Below the pieces are notes generated by a model that saw only the letters and a program-made list of their open reading frames with translations, was not told the origin of the DNA and did not search any database. A program made the translations under genes and the position numbers. From Actinomycetes bacterium (GTDB taxonomy: Bacteria > Actinomycetota > Actinomycetes > Streptosporangiales > Streptosporangiaceae), in contig JAOPYO010000035.1 of NCBI GenBank assembly GCA_025964575.1, positions 47,356 to 111,355 of the forward strand: DNA of 64,000 nt, written 5' to 3'. Below are positions 50,025 to 58,621 of the stretch, piece by piece. Positions within the stretch are counted from its first letter, which is position 1. Each line of letters begins with the position of its first letter.

Positions 50025-50921
50025 GTGCAGGAACACACGGCTGTACCCCAACCCCGCCACGCGCGGCGTTGGCGGCGTGCCGCCGCCGTCCCGGCCGGCG
50101 GGCTCATGACGCTCGCCGCGATCGCCGGTCTCGATGAGAGCGCGCACGCCGCGACCGTCCCGACGCCCGACCACGTCGTCGTGGTGGTCTTCGAGAACCA
50201 CGGGTATTCGCAGATCATCGGCAACTCCAACGCCCCGTACTTCAACTCCCTCGCCAACGGAGGCGCGAATTTCACGAACTTCTCCGCCGAGACCCACCCC
50301 AGCCAGCCCAACTACTTCGCGCTGTTCTCCGGCAGCACCCAGGGCACCACCGACAATGCCTGCCCGCCGCCTGGCTCCGCGTACGGCGCCACCAACCTCG
50401 GCAAGGAACTCACGGACGTCGGCCGGTCATGGGGCAGCTACAACGAGGGCCTGCCCTCGGAGGGCTCCACCGCCTGCACCAGCAACTCGACGAACTACGC
50501 CCGCAAGCACAACCCCTGGTTCTCCTTCAGCAACGTCCCCACCTCGACCGGGCATACGTTCGCGCGGTGGCCGACCGACTTCACCACCCTGCCGACGGTG
50601 TCGTTCGTGGTACCGGACCTGTGCAATGACATGCACAACTGCTCAGTGCGCACCGGCGACACCTGGCTGCGGAACAAGCTGGGCCCTTACGCCACCTGGG
50701 CCTCGACCCACAACAGCCTGCTGATCGTCACCACCGACGAGGACGACGGCCGGAGGGGCAACAAGATCGTCACGATCTTCTACGGCGCGCATGTCAAGGC
50801 CGGGAGCTACGCGACCCAGTACAACCACTACGACGCCCTCCGGACGATCGAGGACATGTACCGCACGGCCCACGCCGGCAATGCCGCCTCGGCCATTCCC
50901 ATCGCCGAGGTCTGGAAGTGA
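50025..50921 (+). CDS. secreted acid phosphatase / phosphoesterase (SapM-like)
   Basis: A 298-residue exported phosphatase. A basic N terminus and hydrophobic stretch (AAAVPAGGLMTLAAIAGLDE) end in an SAHA-A cleavage site. The mature protein has the alkaline-phosphatase-like phosphoesterase fold: VVVVVFENHGYSQIIGNSNA, TNFSAETHPSQPNYFALFSG, FVVPDLCNDMHNC, IVTTDEDDG and the final HYDALRTIEDMYRTAH. These match the SapM/AcpA class, which hydrolyse phosphate esters, including phosphatidylinositol 3-phosphate in mycobacteria. The GTG has AGGAGG just upstream. Phosphate scavenging is a likely role in soil bacteria. Confidence 0.88.
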   Translation: MQEHTAVPQPRHARRWRRAAAVPAGGLMTLAAIAGLDESAHAATVPTPDHVVVVVFENHGYSQIIGNSNAPYFNSLANGGANFTNFSAETHPSQPNYFALFSGSTQGTTDNACPPPGSAYGATNLGKELTDVGRSWGSYNEGLPSEGSTACTSNSTNYARKHNPWFSFSNVPTSTGHTFARWPTDFTTLPTVSFVVPDLCNDMHNCSVRTGDTWLRNKLGPYATWASTHNSLLIVTTDEDDGRRGNKIVTIFYGAHVKAGSYATQYNHYDALRTIEDMYRTAHAGNAASAIPIAEVWK

Positions 50922-50996
50922 CCACGCCCGGAGCACGCGACGATCTGTACTTGTGCCGCGCGGAGGGACGCCCTGGCCGGAGAGGGACCAAGGCGT

Positions 50997-51923
50997 CTAT
51001 CTGTCCGCCGGCCGCTCCACGGACGCGGCCTGCGGCGTGAGCCAGGTCGGGAGGGGTTCACGGGCGGCCCGCCAGGCGACGGGGATCGCGTCGGCGCCCA
51101 GATGGGCGCCGACGACACCACCCGCGATCGCGGCCGTGGTGTCCATGTCCCCGCCGACCACGACACATGCCCGTACCGCGGCCTCGTAGTCACCCAGATG
51201 CCGGGTGGCCGCCCACAGCGCGAACGGCACGGTGTCCTGCGCCGTGATCCGTGAGCCGTTGCCCAGTTCCCACGCCGCCTGCGCCGCGGTGGCCTGGGGC
51301 ATCCGCCGCGCCCGCTCGAGTCCACTGCGTACGTATCCTGCCGGCAGGTGATCGAGCACCGCGTCGATCACCTCGGACGTGTCGGGCCGTACGCCCTCGG
51401 CACGGCTCGCGGCGACGTGTGACGCGGCCACGGCGACCGCGATGGCACCCGCGATGCCTTCGGGATGCGCGTGGGTGACCGCGGCGGACAGGGCCGCCTG
51501 CGCCGCGGCCCGCTCCAGGTCTCCGCGGAACCACGCGCCCAAGGGGGCGACCCGCATTGCCGCGCCGTTCCCGTACGACCCGTTGCCGCCGAACGACTCC
51601 GCCGACGCCCTGCGCCAGTCGGCGCCATCCCGCACGAGTTCCAGCAGTTCGAGCGCACCGGCACCGTAGCGGCGGCCCATGTCCATCCGGGACGCGAACG
51701 CCATGGCCAGTGTGTCCTGATCGATCCGGCCGAGCCGATGCAGCACGTCGACGACCGAGCACGCCATCTCGGTGTCGTCCGACCACACCCATGGCGCCGC
51801 CGGGAGCCCGTCCCGCCGGGAGACGTCGCGGTTGGCGAGCATGAAGAACTGGTCGCCGAACGCGTCCCCGACCGACAGCCCGGCCAGGGAGTCGGCCGCC
51901 AGCGCTGGTGAAGTGAAGGTCAT
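50997..51923 (-). CDS. ADP-ribosylglycohydrolase family protein
   Basis: A 308-residue hydrolase of the DraG/ARH family. The N-terminal GLSVGDAFGDQF and WSDDTEMACSVVDVL give the first metal ligands, and the C-terminal VVVGGDMDTTAAIAGGVVGA the second pair of Asp residues. These coordinate two Mg ions in enzymes that remove ADP-ribose from proteins or small molecules. All ligands are present. The ATG at 51923 has AGGA upstream; longer in-frame starts are less supported. The gene is isolated; its target is unknown. Confidence 0.9.
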   Translation of the reverse strand: MTFTSPALAADSLAGLSVGDAFGDQFFMLANRDVSRRDGLPAAPWVWSDDTEMACSVVDVLHRLGRIDQDTLAMAFASRMDMGRRYGAGALELLELVRDGADWRRASAESFGGNGSYGNGAAMRVAPLGAWFRGDLERAAAQAALSAAVTHAHPEGIAGAIAVAVAASHVAASRAEGVRPDTSEVIDAVLDHLPAGYVRSGLERARRMPQATAAQAAWELGNGSRITAQDTVPFALWAATRHLGDYEAAVRACVVVGGDMDTTAAIAGGVVGAHLGADAIPVAWRAAREPLPTWLTPQAASVERPADR

Positions 51924-52199
51924 CAATCGATCCTGCTGGCCCGGACCAGCACATGCAACCGGATTCCGGGCACGCACGCCCCCGGCACCACGAGGAGCCA
52001 GAACGAGATCTCGCCATCCCGCCGCCGGCCTTCGCCGAGAGTCTGCCGCTCACGGACGACCCCGGGACGGATCTCTCTCACCGCGGGTCGTGGCACGCTA
52101 CTCGAGGGTTACATGATCTCGCGATAGCGGGTTAAGGTGCCGTACATCATACGGAGCGACCGCCCACAGCCGCCCCTTGCCGGGAAGCACAGGAGAGAC

Positions 52200-52793
52200 G
52201 TGAAGTGCCTGCAGCTGCACGCTCTGGTCTGGGAGGCAGCAGGCATCCACTTGCGTTTGAACACCAGCGTCACGGAGATGGCGGTCGTCGTCGCGGAGCC
52301 CTCCGCCGCCTCCGCCCTCGCCGATGTGCTGGTCGGACTCTCGCAGCCGGTGGGCGGGGCCGTACGACTTGATGGACGCAACGTCACCGGCCTGCCCCCG
52401 GGCCACCGTGGAATCACCCTGGTTCCGCCGGGCGGAGCCTTGCTTCCGCACCTCACCGTCGAGCGCAACGTCGCGTACGGCTGCCGGCGCGCGGACCAGT
52501 CGCGCATCCGGCGGCGGGTGCAGGATCTGAAGCTCGAAAGCATCCGCGGGCTGCGCCCACACGAGCTGTCGCCTGTGCAGCGACTGCAGGTGGCCGTGGC
52601 GCGCGCCCTGTGCCAGGAACACGAACCCGGCGCGATCGTGATCGAGGATCGGCATGGCGAGGCACCGTGCCGGGCCGCCGTCGCGGCCGCGCGCACGCAG
52701 GACGTCGCCGTCTTGGTGATCACCGACCGCGCGTACCTGGACACCTCACTGGGCGGGCCGCTGCGGCCGGAGGCGATCACCGATGCGCCGTAG
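52200..52793 (+). CDS. catalytically dead ABC ATPase homologue
   Basis: A 197-residue protein aligned by eye with sugar-type ABC ATPases, but every catalytic motif is lost. The Walker A position reads AEPSAASAL (33-41) without Gly-Lys-Ser/Thr, the Q-loop reads LVPPG (74-78), the signature LSPVQRLQ (123-130), Walker B IVIEDR (146-151) and the H-loop ITDR (174-177). The surrounding scaffold is well kept (RLDGRNVTGLPPGHRGITLV, PHLTVERNVAYG, VAVARAL). It should bind but not hydrolyse nucleotide, or do neither. The GTG follows AGGAGA. It is the first gene of a coupled four-gene operon and overlaps the next gene by 11 bases. Confidence 0.8.
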   Translation: MKCLQLHALVWEAAGIHLRLNTSVTEMAVVVAEPSAASALADVLVGLSQPVGGAVRLDGRNVTGLPPGHRGITLVPPGGALLPHLTVERNVAYGCRRADQSRIRRRVQDLKLESIRGLRPHELSPVQRLQVAVARALCQEHEPGAIVIEDRHGEAPCRAAVAAARTQDVAVLVITDRAYLDTSLGGPLRPEAITDAP

Positions 52794-54012
52794 GGAGATG
52801 CTGCGAACCCTCGTCCTGATCACCGTGGCCGGCGGCGCCGCCGGTTGCGGGAGCCGCCCGGTCGTGCGGGTGGCCGCCGTGTGGAGCGGCTGGGAACTCA
52901 CCCGGTTCCGCAAGGTCATCGCCGGTTTCCCGGGAGGCGGCACCTGGCATGTCGAGGTGCTCTCCGCGGGCAACGACCTTCCCGCGCTGATCGGCAACCA
53001 GGTGGCGGCCACCGCCGCACCCGACATCGCGATGGTCTCCCAGCCCAGTCTGATCAACGCCGAACATGGGCAACTGGTCCCGCTGAAGCCGTCGCCGGGC
53101 ACCCCCAGGGAGTGGGAGCGCCTCCTCACCTTCGACGGTCAGGTCTATGGGGCGTGGTTCAAGACCGCCCACAAGTCGCTCGTCTGGTACCGCCCTGACC
53201 TGCTCGAGACCGTGCCACAGACGTGGGAGGACTGGGTGTCCACCTGCCGCACGCTGGCCGCGGCCGGGCACCCCCCTTTGTCGATCGGTGCGGCGGACGG
53301 CTGGGTGCTCGCCGACTGGTTCGCGAACGCGCTGCTCGCTGTCGATCCCGCCACCTACCAGGGGCTCATCACCGAAACGGTCTCATGGCGGCATCCGAAC
53401 GTCGCCACGGCGCTGGGGCGTCTCGCCGAGATCTGGAGCATCCCCGGAGCCTTCCCCGGCGGGCCGGACCGCGCCCTGGTCACGCAGTACGACGAGTCCG
53501 TCATCGACGTCTTCCGGCATGGCAACGCCGCGATGGTCGCCGGGGCCGACTTCTATTTCCCGATCATCAAGTTGTACGGCTCGCCTGCCGCGGCGGCGCG
53601 CTGGTTCCGGTTCCCCGCCGCCGCCGGAGAGCAGCGGCCTCTCGTCGTCGGCGGCGACGCGGCGGTGCTGCTCGAGCCGGGCAGCCCGGGAGGCCGCAAG
53701 CTGATCGAATGGCTGACGGCTCCGAAGGCCGCCTCGATCTGGGCGGGCCAGGGCGGCTTCTTGTCCCTTGACCCGCAGGTGAACGACTACCCGGCGGGGA
53801 TGTCCATGCTCGCCGAGGACGTACGGGGCGGCAACGTGACCTTCGGCCTCTCCGACCAGCTGGGGAAGCGGCTCTCAGGCGCCGACGGGCGGGGCAGTTG
53901 GAAGATCTTCAAGGACTTCTTCGCCGCCGTGGCGGGGCGGCCCTCGGCCGTCGGCGAGGCGATCCCCAGGGCCGTCGACGCATTCGACCGGGCGAGGCGG
54001 GGACAGCCGTGA
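52783..54012 (+). CDS. ABC extracellular solute-binding lipoprotein, family 1
   Basis: A 409-residue carbohydrate-type binding protein. A short signal peptide (MRRREMLRTLVLITVAGGAA) leads to a lipoprotein cysteine at residue 22. The body shows sugar-binding-protein features: YGAWFKTAHKSLVWYRPDLL, PQTWEDWVSTCRTLAAAGHP and AAMVAGADFYF. The ligand is presumably a sugar or glycan. It is encoded between a dead ATPase homologue and a fused permease, so it may sense rather than import its ligand. The start overlaps the upstream gene by 11 bases; the stop overlaps the permease by GTGA. Confidence 0.87.
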   Translation: MRRREMLRTLVLITVAGGAAGCGSRPVVRVAAVWSGWELTRFRKVIAGFPGGGTWHVEVLSAGNDLPALIGNQVAATAAPDIAMVSQPSLINAEHGQLVPLKPSPGTPREWERLLTFDGQVYGAWFKTAHKSLVWYRPDLLETVPQTWEDWVSTCRTLAAAGHPPLSIGAADGWVLADWFANALLAVDPATYQGLITETVSWRHPNVATALGRLAEIWSIPGAFPGGPDRALVTQYDESVIDVFRHGNAAMVAGADFYFPIIKLYGSPAAAARWFRFPAAAGEQRPLVVGGDAAVLLEPGSPGGRKLIEWLTAPKAASIWAGQGGFLSLDPQVNDYPAGMSMLAEDVRGGNVTFGLSDQLGKRLSGADGRGSWKIFKDFFAAVAGRPSAVGEAIPRAVDAFDRARRGQP

Positions 54013-55700
54013 CCGCAGAGCCCTTCGAGGTGGTCGGGCGGGACGACATTCGCTCTCCCGTTCGTGGTCACCCTCCGCGCCCTTGGCGTTCAGTGCTGTA
54101 TCTGCTGCCCGCGGTGTTGCTCGTCGGGGTGGTCCTGGTCCTGCCGTTGGCCGCGACCGTGGTCGTGAGCCTGCGGGGCGGACTCGGGAACTACGCAGCC
54201 GTCCTGCGGGACGGCCAGGTCCGGCATGCGATCGGCGACAGCCTGGGGTGGCTCGTCCTCGCGCTCTTGGTCTGCCTCACGGGGATGGCGCTGGTTCGGC
54301 TCTTGCGCGGAACTCGCCGCGTCGGTGCGCTGGCCGCTCCGATCGCGGTGTCGGGGCTGGTGACCGGAGTGGCGTTCCGCCTTCTCTTCGAGCCACAGGG
54401 CATGGTCAATGCGGTCGTCGGCCATCGGATCATCTTTCTGGGGCCCGGCTGGATCTGGATGGTGCTGGCCCTGGCGTTCTCCTGGCAATGGGTGGGACTG
54501 GCCCTGGTCGTGTTCCGGGCCGGCGTCACGGGACTCCCGCGGAGCCTGATCCGGATGGCGCGCGCCTCCGGGGCGGGTGGCCCCCGTCGGTTCGTGACCG
54601 TCATCGTGCCCGCCCTCTTCCCGGTCGCCGCACTGGTGCTGATGATCGTGCTAGTCGCGGCGGCCCGTGTCTTCGACCTGATCCTCGTCGCCGCCCCCGG
54701 TTCCGTCCAGGACGATGTCGACGTGGTCGGCCTGCATTGGTGGCGGTGGCGCAACGATCTGGGCACCGGCGGTTCGGCCGCGCTGGCCGTACTGCCCTTC
54801 CTGTTCGTCGCCGCCGTCGCGCTCGCAGTGCTGTGGGGCCTGAGCCGGGAATGGCCCAGCCGCACCGAGGCCCCCGTCATCCGCGAGCCCACCCGAACGG
54901 GACGGGTGGTCGGCACTCTGGTGATGGCCCTGTGGGTGCTTCCACCGGCGGTGCTGGTGATCGAGTCGTTCCGGACGCCGCGGGCCGCGGCCGGCGGCGG
55001 CTGGTGGTCCGGAGGGTTCGGCCTCGGCTCCTACCGGCAGGCGTTCCAGAGCGGCGAGCTGACCCACGCGCTGCTCAACACCGGAACCCGGTCCCTGATC
55101 GCGGCGCTGCTGCTCGTCGTCATCGCCGTGCCCGCCGCCTACGCCCTCGCTTGGGGCGATCTGCCGCGGCGGACGAACCGGATCCTCATCGCGGTCAGCG
55201 CCGTCCTGGCCGTGGTGCCGCCGCAGACGGTGATCGTGGCCCTCGGGCAGGTCTTCGACCAGCTGCATCTCTTCGGCGCACCGACCGCACTGACCGTCGT
55301 CCACACGGCTCTGGGAGTGCCACTGGCGGTCCTGCTGCTGCGCGCGGCGTTCGCCTCGGTTCCGCACAAGGTCGTGCGGGCACGCCAGATCGATCCGGAA
55401 CCGGGATCCGCGCTGTTCGCGGTCGTCTCCAGAAGCCTGCCCGCCGTGGTCACCGTGGCCGTGCTGGAGTTCGTGCTGGTGTGGAACGACCTCGTGGTCG
55501 GACTGCTGCTCGGGGGACCCGAATCCGGGCAGGTCACGCTGGTGCTGCTGGAGCAGGCACGCCAGTTCACGACGTCGACGGGCGTGCTGGCGGCCGGAGC
55601 CGTCGTGGCCACCGCCCTCCCCCTCGGGCTGGTGCTCTCGACCGGGAAGTGGCTGGTCCGCGGCCTCACCGAGGGTGTGCGTGAGGGGGTGCGGCAGTGA
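54009..55700 (+). CDS. fused double ABC permease (MalF-MalG type)
   Basis: A 563-residue membrane protein that joins two sugar-type permeases. Half 1 (about residues 1-285) and half 2 (about 300-563) each have about six helices. The ATPase-contact loops read IRMARASGAGGPRRFVTVIV and VVRARQIDPEPGSALFAVVS; both lack the EAA glutamate, and the second also lacks the conserved Gly, fitting a weakened ATPase interaction. Fusion of the two halves is uncommon. It overlaps both neighbours by GTGA, so the four genes are co-translated. Confidence 0.85.
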   Translation: MTAEPFEVVGRDDIRSPVRGHPPRPWRSVLYLLPAVLLVGVVLVLPLAATVVVSLRGGLGNYAAVLRDGQVRHAIGDSLGWLVLALLVCLTGMALVRLLRGTRRVGALAAPIAVSGLVTGVAFRLLFEPQGMVNAVVGHRIIFLGPGWIWMVLALAFSWQWVGLALVVFRAGVTGLPRSLIRMARASGAGGPRRFVTVIVPALFPVAALVLMIVLVAAARVFDLILVAAPGSVQDDVDVVGLHWWRWRNDLGTGGSAALAVLPFLFVAAVALAVLWGLSREWPSRTEAPVIREPTRTGRVVGTLVMALWVLPPAVLVIESFRTPRAAAGGGWWSGGFGLGSYRQAFQSGELTHALLNTGTRSLIAALLLVVIAVPAAYALAWGDLPRRTNRILIAVSAVLAVVPPQTVIVALGQVFDQLHLFGAPTALTVVHTALGVPLAVLLLRAAFASVPHKVVRARQIDPEPGSALFAVVSRSLPAVVTVAVLEFVLVWNDLVVGLLLGGPESGQVTLVLLEQARQFTTSTGVLAAGAVVATALPLGLVLSTGKWLVRGLTEGVREGVRQ

Positions 55701-57790
55701 GCCTCCGCCGGCGCCGGCGCCAGATCGAGGTGCTGGCTCAGGTCAGCGGGAGCACCGCCATCGCCGGGGGCGTTCTCGGCTTCGTCCGCGAGGTGACCGC
55801 CAACGAACTGAGCGCTCTCGGCCAGTGGGTTCCGGTGATCGTGATGGTCGCCGGGCTGCTGATCTATGTCGGGCTGTGGGCCCTGCGACACTGGTCACCC
55901 CTGGGCGCCGACGATGAGGGGGCCGGACAGGTCGCCTTGCCCCTGCCGCACGTGGATGAGCTGGTCGGCCGGGACGGAGACGTGGACAACACCGTCGCCA
56001 AGGCCCAGGCACACGGCGTCGTCCTCGTCCACGGTCCGGACGGCATCGGGGCGGGCTCCGTCGCGATCAAGGCGGCGCGCGAGCTGGTGCCCGACGAGGA
56101 ACGGCATCGCTATGTCGATCTGCAAGGGCTGGCGCCCGACGACCGGCGGCGAGCGCGGATTCAGGTGCTGCGCACCCTCGGGGTCGCGCCGCGTCTGTTC
56201 GAGAGTCGTTCCGACCGGGCTGCCGAGCTTGCGGAGAGGGCGCTCGTGGGCACGGTCCTCGTCCTCGACAACGTCACCGGTGCCCCTCAGGTGCGCTGGA
56301 TCTCCCACCGCGTCCGCGACGCCTATGTGATCATCGCCGGGGACCTTTCCGTGGAGGACATGCCCCCGGAGATCGCCCGGGTCGCGCCGGCAGGTCTCAA
56401 GGAGGGCGACGCGCTCGACCTGCTCAGCGCTCAGGACGCGGCATGGCCCCCCGGCGCCGAACGACTCCGCTGGTGGCGCAGGCGCAGGGCGGCGCCTGCC
56501 AATTCGATAGCGCGACGGATCGACGCCGATCGGAAGAACGCGGAGCGGCTCGCCAAGGATTACCTCCAGCTTCCCCGCGTGGCGATCGAACTGGGCCGAT
56601 GGCTGGCGAGGAACCGTCACGTGTCGTTCGAGGCACTGCTCGCCGACCTCCGCCAGCATGAAGAGAACTTCGAACTGAACGTCATCCTCCGGCGGCAGCT
56701 CGATGGCGCCTCGGCCGGCGCGCTCCGTCTGCTGGCACTGCTCGCGCAGGCTCCCCAGACGGCGTACTCCGATGAGGCGCTGGGTGAGCTGGCCCGGCTG
56801 CCCCGGCACCGGGTGAGCACCCTGCTGGCCGAGCTCGCCGCGCGGTTCATGGTCGAGCGGACGTCCTCGCGGTATCGGCTGACGGCCCAGGCCGCGCCGC
56901 TGGCCGACCCCGTGCGGCCCCGGGCCAGAGCCAGGGCACTGGCCCGTCTCATCGCCCACTATGCCGAACTCGTGACCGCGCACACCGACGCCCTCGACCC
57001 GGGCGCCCCAGAGGACGAACGGCGTGAGGCGGAGGAGTGGCTCAAGACCGCCGACGTCACCTTGCTGCGGTTGCTGAGCATGCCCGCTCCACCTCGGGCC
57101 GCGGCGGAGCAGCTGTGGGGGATCGCCGACGCCCTCGACCTGTGGTTCACCCGTGAGCAGCGGCCGAGTGATCGCAAGGCGGTGGCCGAGGTGATGGCCG
57201 AGCGGGCGAAGCAGCTCGGTGATCAGGTGGCCGGTGCCATCGCCGACCTGCGGCTGGCCGCCATGGCCCGGGCCCGCGGGGGGCCCAAGGACCGCGAGGA
57301 GGCGAGACGCTTGCTGGACGGCGTCACCGCCGCCCTGCCGGAGAAGACGCCATGCCGCCCCCAGCTGCACACAGGATGGGCTCTCCTCCATCTGGAGGAG
57401 GGGGACTACGACGCCGCCCGCGAACACATCCGGTTGTGCCGCGCCGCACGGCCCCTGCGCGACAGCCGGGGCAAGCTGATCGATCTCATCAACCTCGCCG
57501 CGATCGACATCCAGGACGCGAAGCACGATCCCGACCACGACCGGCGGAGCCGTGCACTCGACTCCGCCCACGACCAGCTGAGCCATGCACTCGATCTGGC
57601 CGAGACCCTCCATGACGCCGGGGGCGAAGCCCACGCACTCGAGCTGCGCGGCATCGCCTACTGGTATCAGGGGCACCCGGGACGGGCGCCTGCCGACTGG
57701 CGGGCGGCGCTCGCGCTCTATACCGAGGCCTGGGACCTCACCGGTCTGGCCCGCTGTGAGCGCCACTGCCGCCAGGCCGGGAGCTCCTGA
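55697..57790 (+). CDS. membrane-anchored STAND/NB-ARC-like protein with TPR-like C terminus
   Basis: A 697-residue protein. A basic start (MSLRRRRRQIEVL) is followed by a transmembrane segment (about residues 44-64, VPVIVMVAGLLIYVGLWALR) and possibly a weaker one before it. An NB-ARC-like nucleotide domain follows (about 85-330: LPHVDELVGRDGDVDNTVAK, P-loop position GPDGIGAGS at 113-121, Walker B VLVLDNV at 187-193), then a long helical region with TPR-like repeats (about 440-690). The P-loop lysine is replaced by alanine, so ATP hydrolysis is doubtful. It resembles AfsR-type STAND proteins without the DNA-binding part. Overlapping the permease, it may receive the signal of the ABC-like complex. 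Confidence 0.75.
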   Translation: MSLRRRRRQIEVLAQVSGSTAIAGGVLGFVREVTANELSALGQWVPVIVMVAGLLIYVGLWALRHWSPLGADDEGAGQVALPLPHVDELVGRDGDVDNTVAKAQAHGVVLVHGPDGIGAGSVAIKAARELVPDEERHRYVDLQGLAPDDRRRARIQVLRTLGVAPRLFESRSDRAAELAERALVGTVLVLDNVTGAPQVRWISHRVRDAYVIIAGDLSVEDMPPEIARVAPAGLKEGDALDLLSAQDAAWPPGAERLRWWRRRRAAPANSIARRIDADRKNAERLAKDYLQLPRVAIELGRWLARNRHVSFEALLADLRQHEENFELNVILRRQLDGASAGALRLLALLAQAPQTAYSDEALGELARLPRHRVSTLLAELAARFMVERTSSRYRLTAQAAPLADPVRPRARARALARLIAHYAELVTAHTDALDPGAPEDERREAEEWLKTADVTLLRLLSMPAPPRAAAEQLWGIADALDLWFTREQRPSDRKAVAEVMAERAKQLGDQVAGAIADLRLAAMARARGGPKDREEARRLLDGVTAALPEKTPCRPQLHTGWALLHLEEGDYDAAREHIRLCRAARPLRDSRGKLIDLINLAAIDIQDAKHDPDHDRRSRALDSAHDQLSHALDLAETLHDAGGEAHALELRGIAYWYQGHPGRAPADWRAALALYTEAWDLTGLARCERHCRQAGSS

Positions 57791-57832
57791 GCGGTTCGAC
57801 GGCCGGCCGGCAGCGGTCCGCGGCACCCTGCG

Positions 57833-58621
57833 TCACCGTTTGCCGCGAGAATCTTTGCGGCGCGCTTCACGTGCGCGGACGGTGAGGTCGGACACGCCGG
57901 GCGGGCGCTCGAAGTGATCGCGCAGTGGGCCGATGGACAGTCCTCGGGAGTGCACCTCGTCGAGGAGCGCGGGCAGCGCTCCGAGGGTGGTCCGCCATGA
58001 TCCGGGCGCCGACGTGCAGTCGGAGTCGTGCAGCAGCACGGTGCCGCCTCCGGCGAGGTCCCGGGTGACCGTGGCGAGAACGGATTCGGGGGTCGCCTGG
58101 CGCTCCCAGTCCCTGCCCCAATTGGTCCACAGCACCGGGGTGAGGCCGAGCCTGCGCGCCGCACCCAGGGCGGAGGCGCTCAGCACCCCGTACGGAGGCC
58201 GGTACCAGCGGGGCATCTCCCCGGTCGCGGCGGCGATGAGGTCCCGCGCTCTGGCCAGGTCGTCATCGGTCGCACGCGGGCCGCGCAGCAGCATGCACCG
58301 GTGTTCCCAGCCGTGAACCGCGACCTCGTGCCCTGCCTCGGCCAGGGCCCGCCCCATGTCCGGTGAGGCCTGCAGCATGCGGCCGAGCAGGAAGAACGTG
58401 GCCTTGACCTGATGTTCGGCGAGCACCTCGAGGAACGCCGGGGTCGAGTCCGGGTCCGGCCCGTCATCGAAGGTGAGGGCGACGTGCCCGGGGTTCCCGG
58501 ACCCGGACAGGCCCGGCAGGAGGCGGCGCCGCAGCGGGGCGATGGAGGCGAGTGCGGGAGCGGCATGCGCGGCGAGCGCGATGCCGGTCAGGCCCAGTGT
58601 GGCGCGGAGTGCCCGGCCCAT
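57833..58621 (-). CDS. polysaccharide deacetylase (NodB domain)
   Basis: A 262-residue carbohydrate esterase family 4 protein. An N-terminal hydrophobic segment (LGLTGIALAAHAAPALASIA) is a signal peptide or anchor. The NodB domain has VALTFDDGPDPDSTPAFLEV, HEVAVHGWEHRCMLL with the metal H-x3-H, YRPPYGVLSASAL and GTVLLHDSD. It should remove acetyl groups from a cell-wall or extracellular glycan. It overlaps the upstream glycosyltransferase gene by ATGA, implying joint action on one glycan or glycolipid. Confidence 0.9.
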   Translation of the reverse strand: MGRALRATLGLTGIALAAHAAPALASIAPLRRRLLPGLSGSGNPGHVALTFDDGPDPDSTPAFLEVLAEHQVKATFFLLGRMLQASPDMGRALAEAGHEVAVHGWEHRCMLLRGPRATDDDLARARDLIAAATGEMPRWYRPPYGVLSASALGAARRLGLTPVLWTNWGRDWERQATPESVLATVTRDLAGGGTVLLHDSDCTSAPGSWRTTLGALPALLDEVHSRGLSIGPLRDHFERPPGVSDLTVRAREARRKDSRGKR

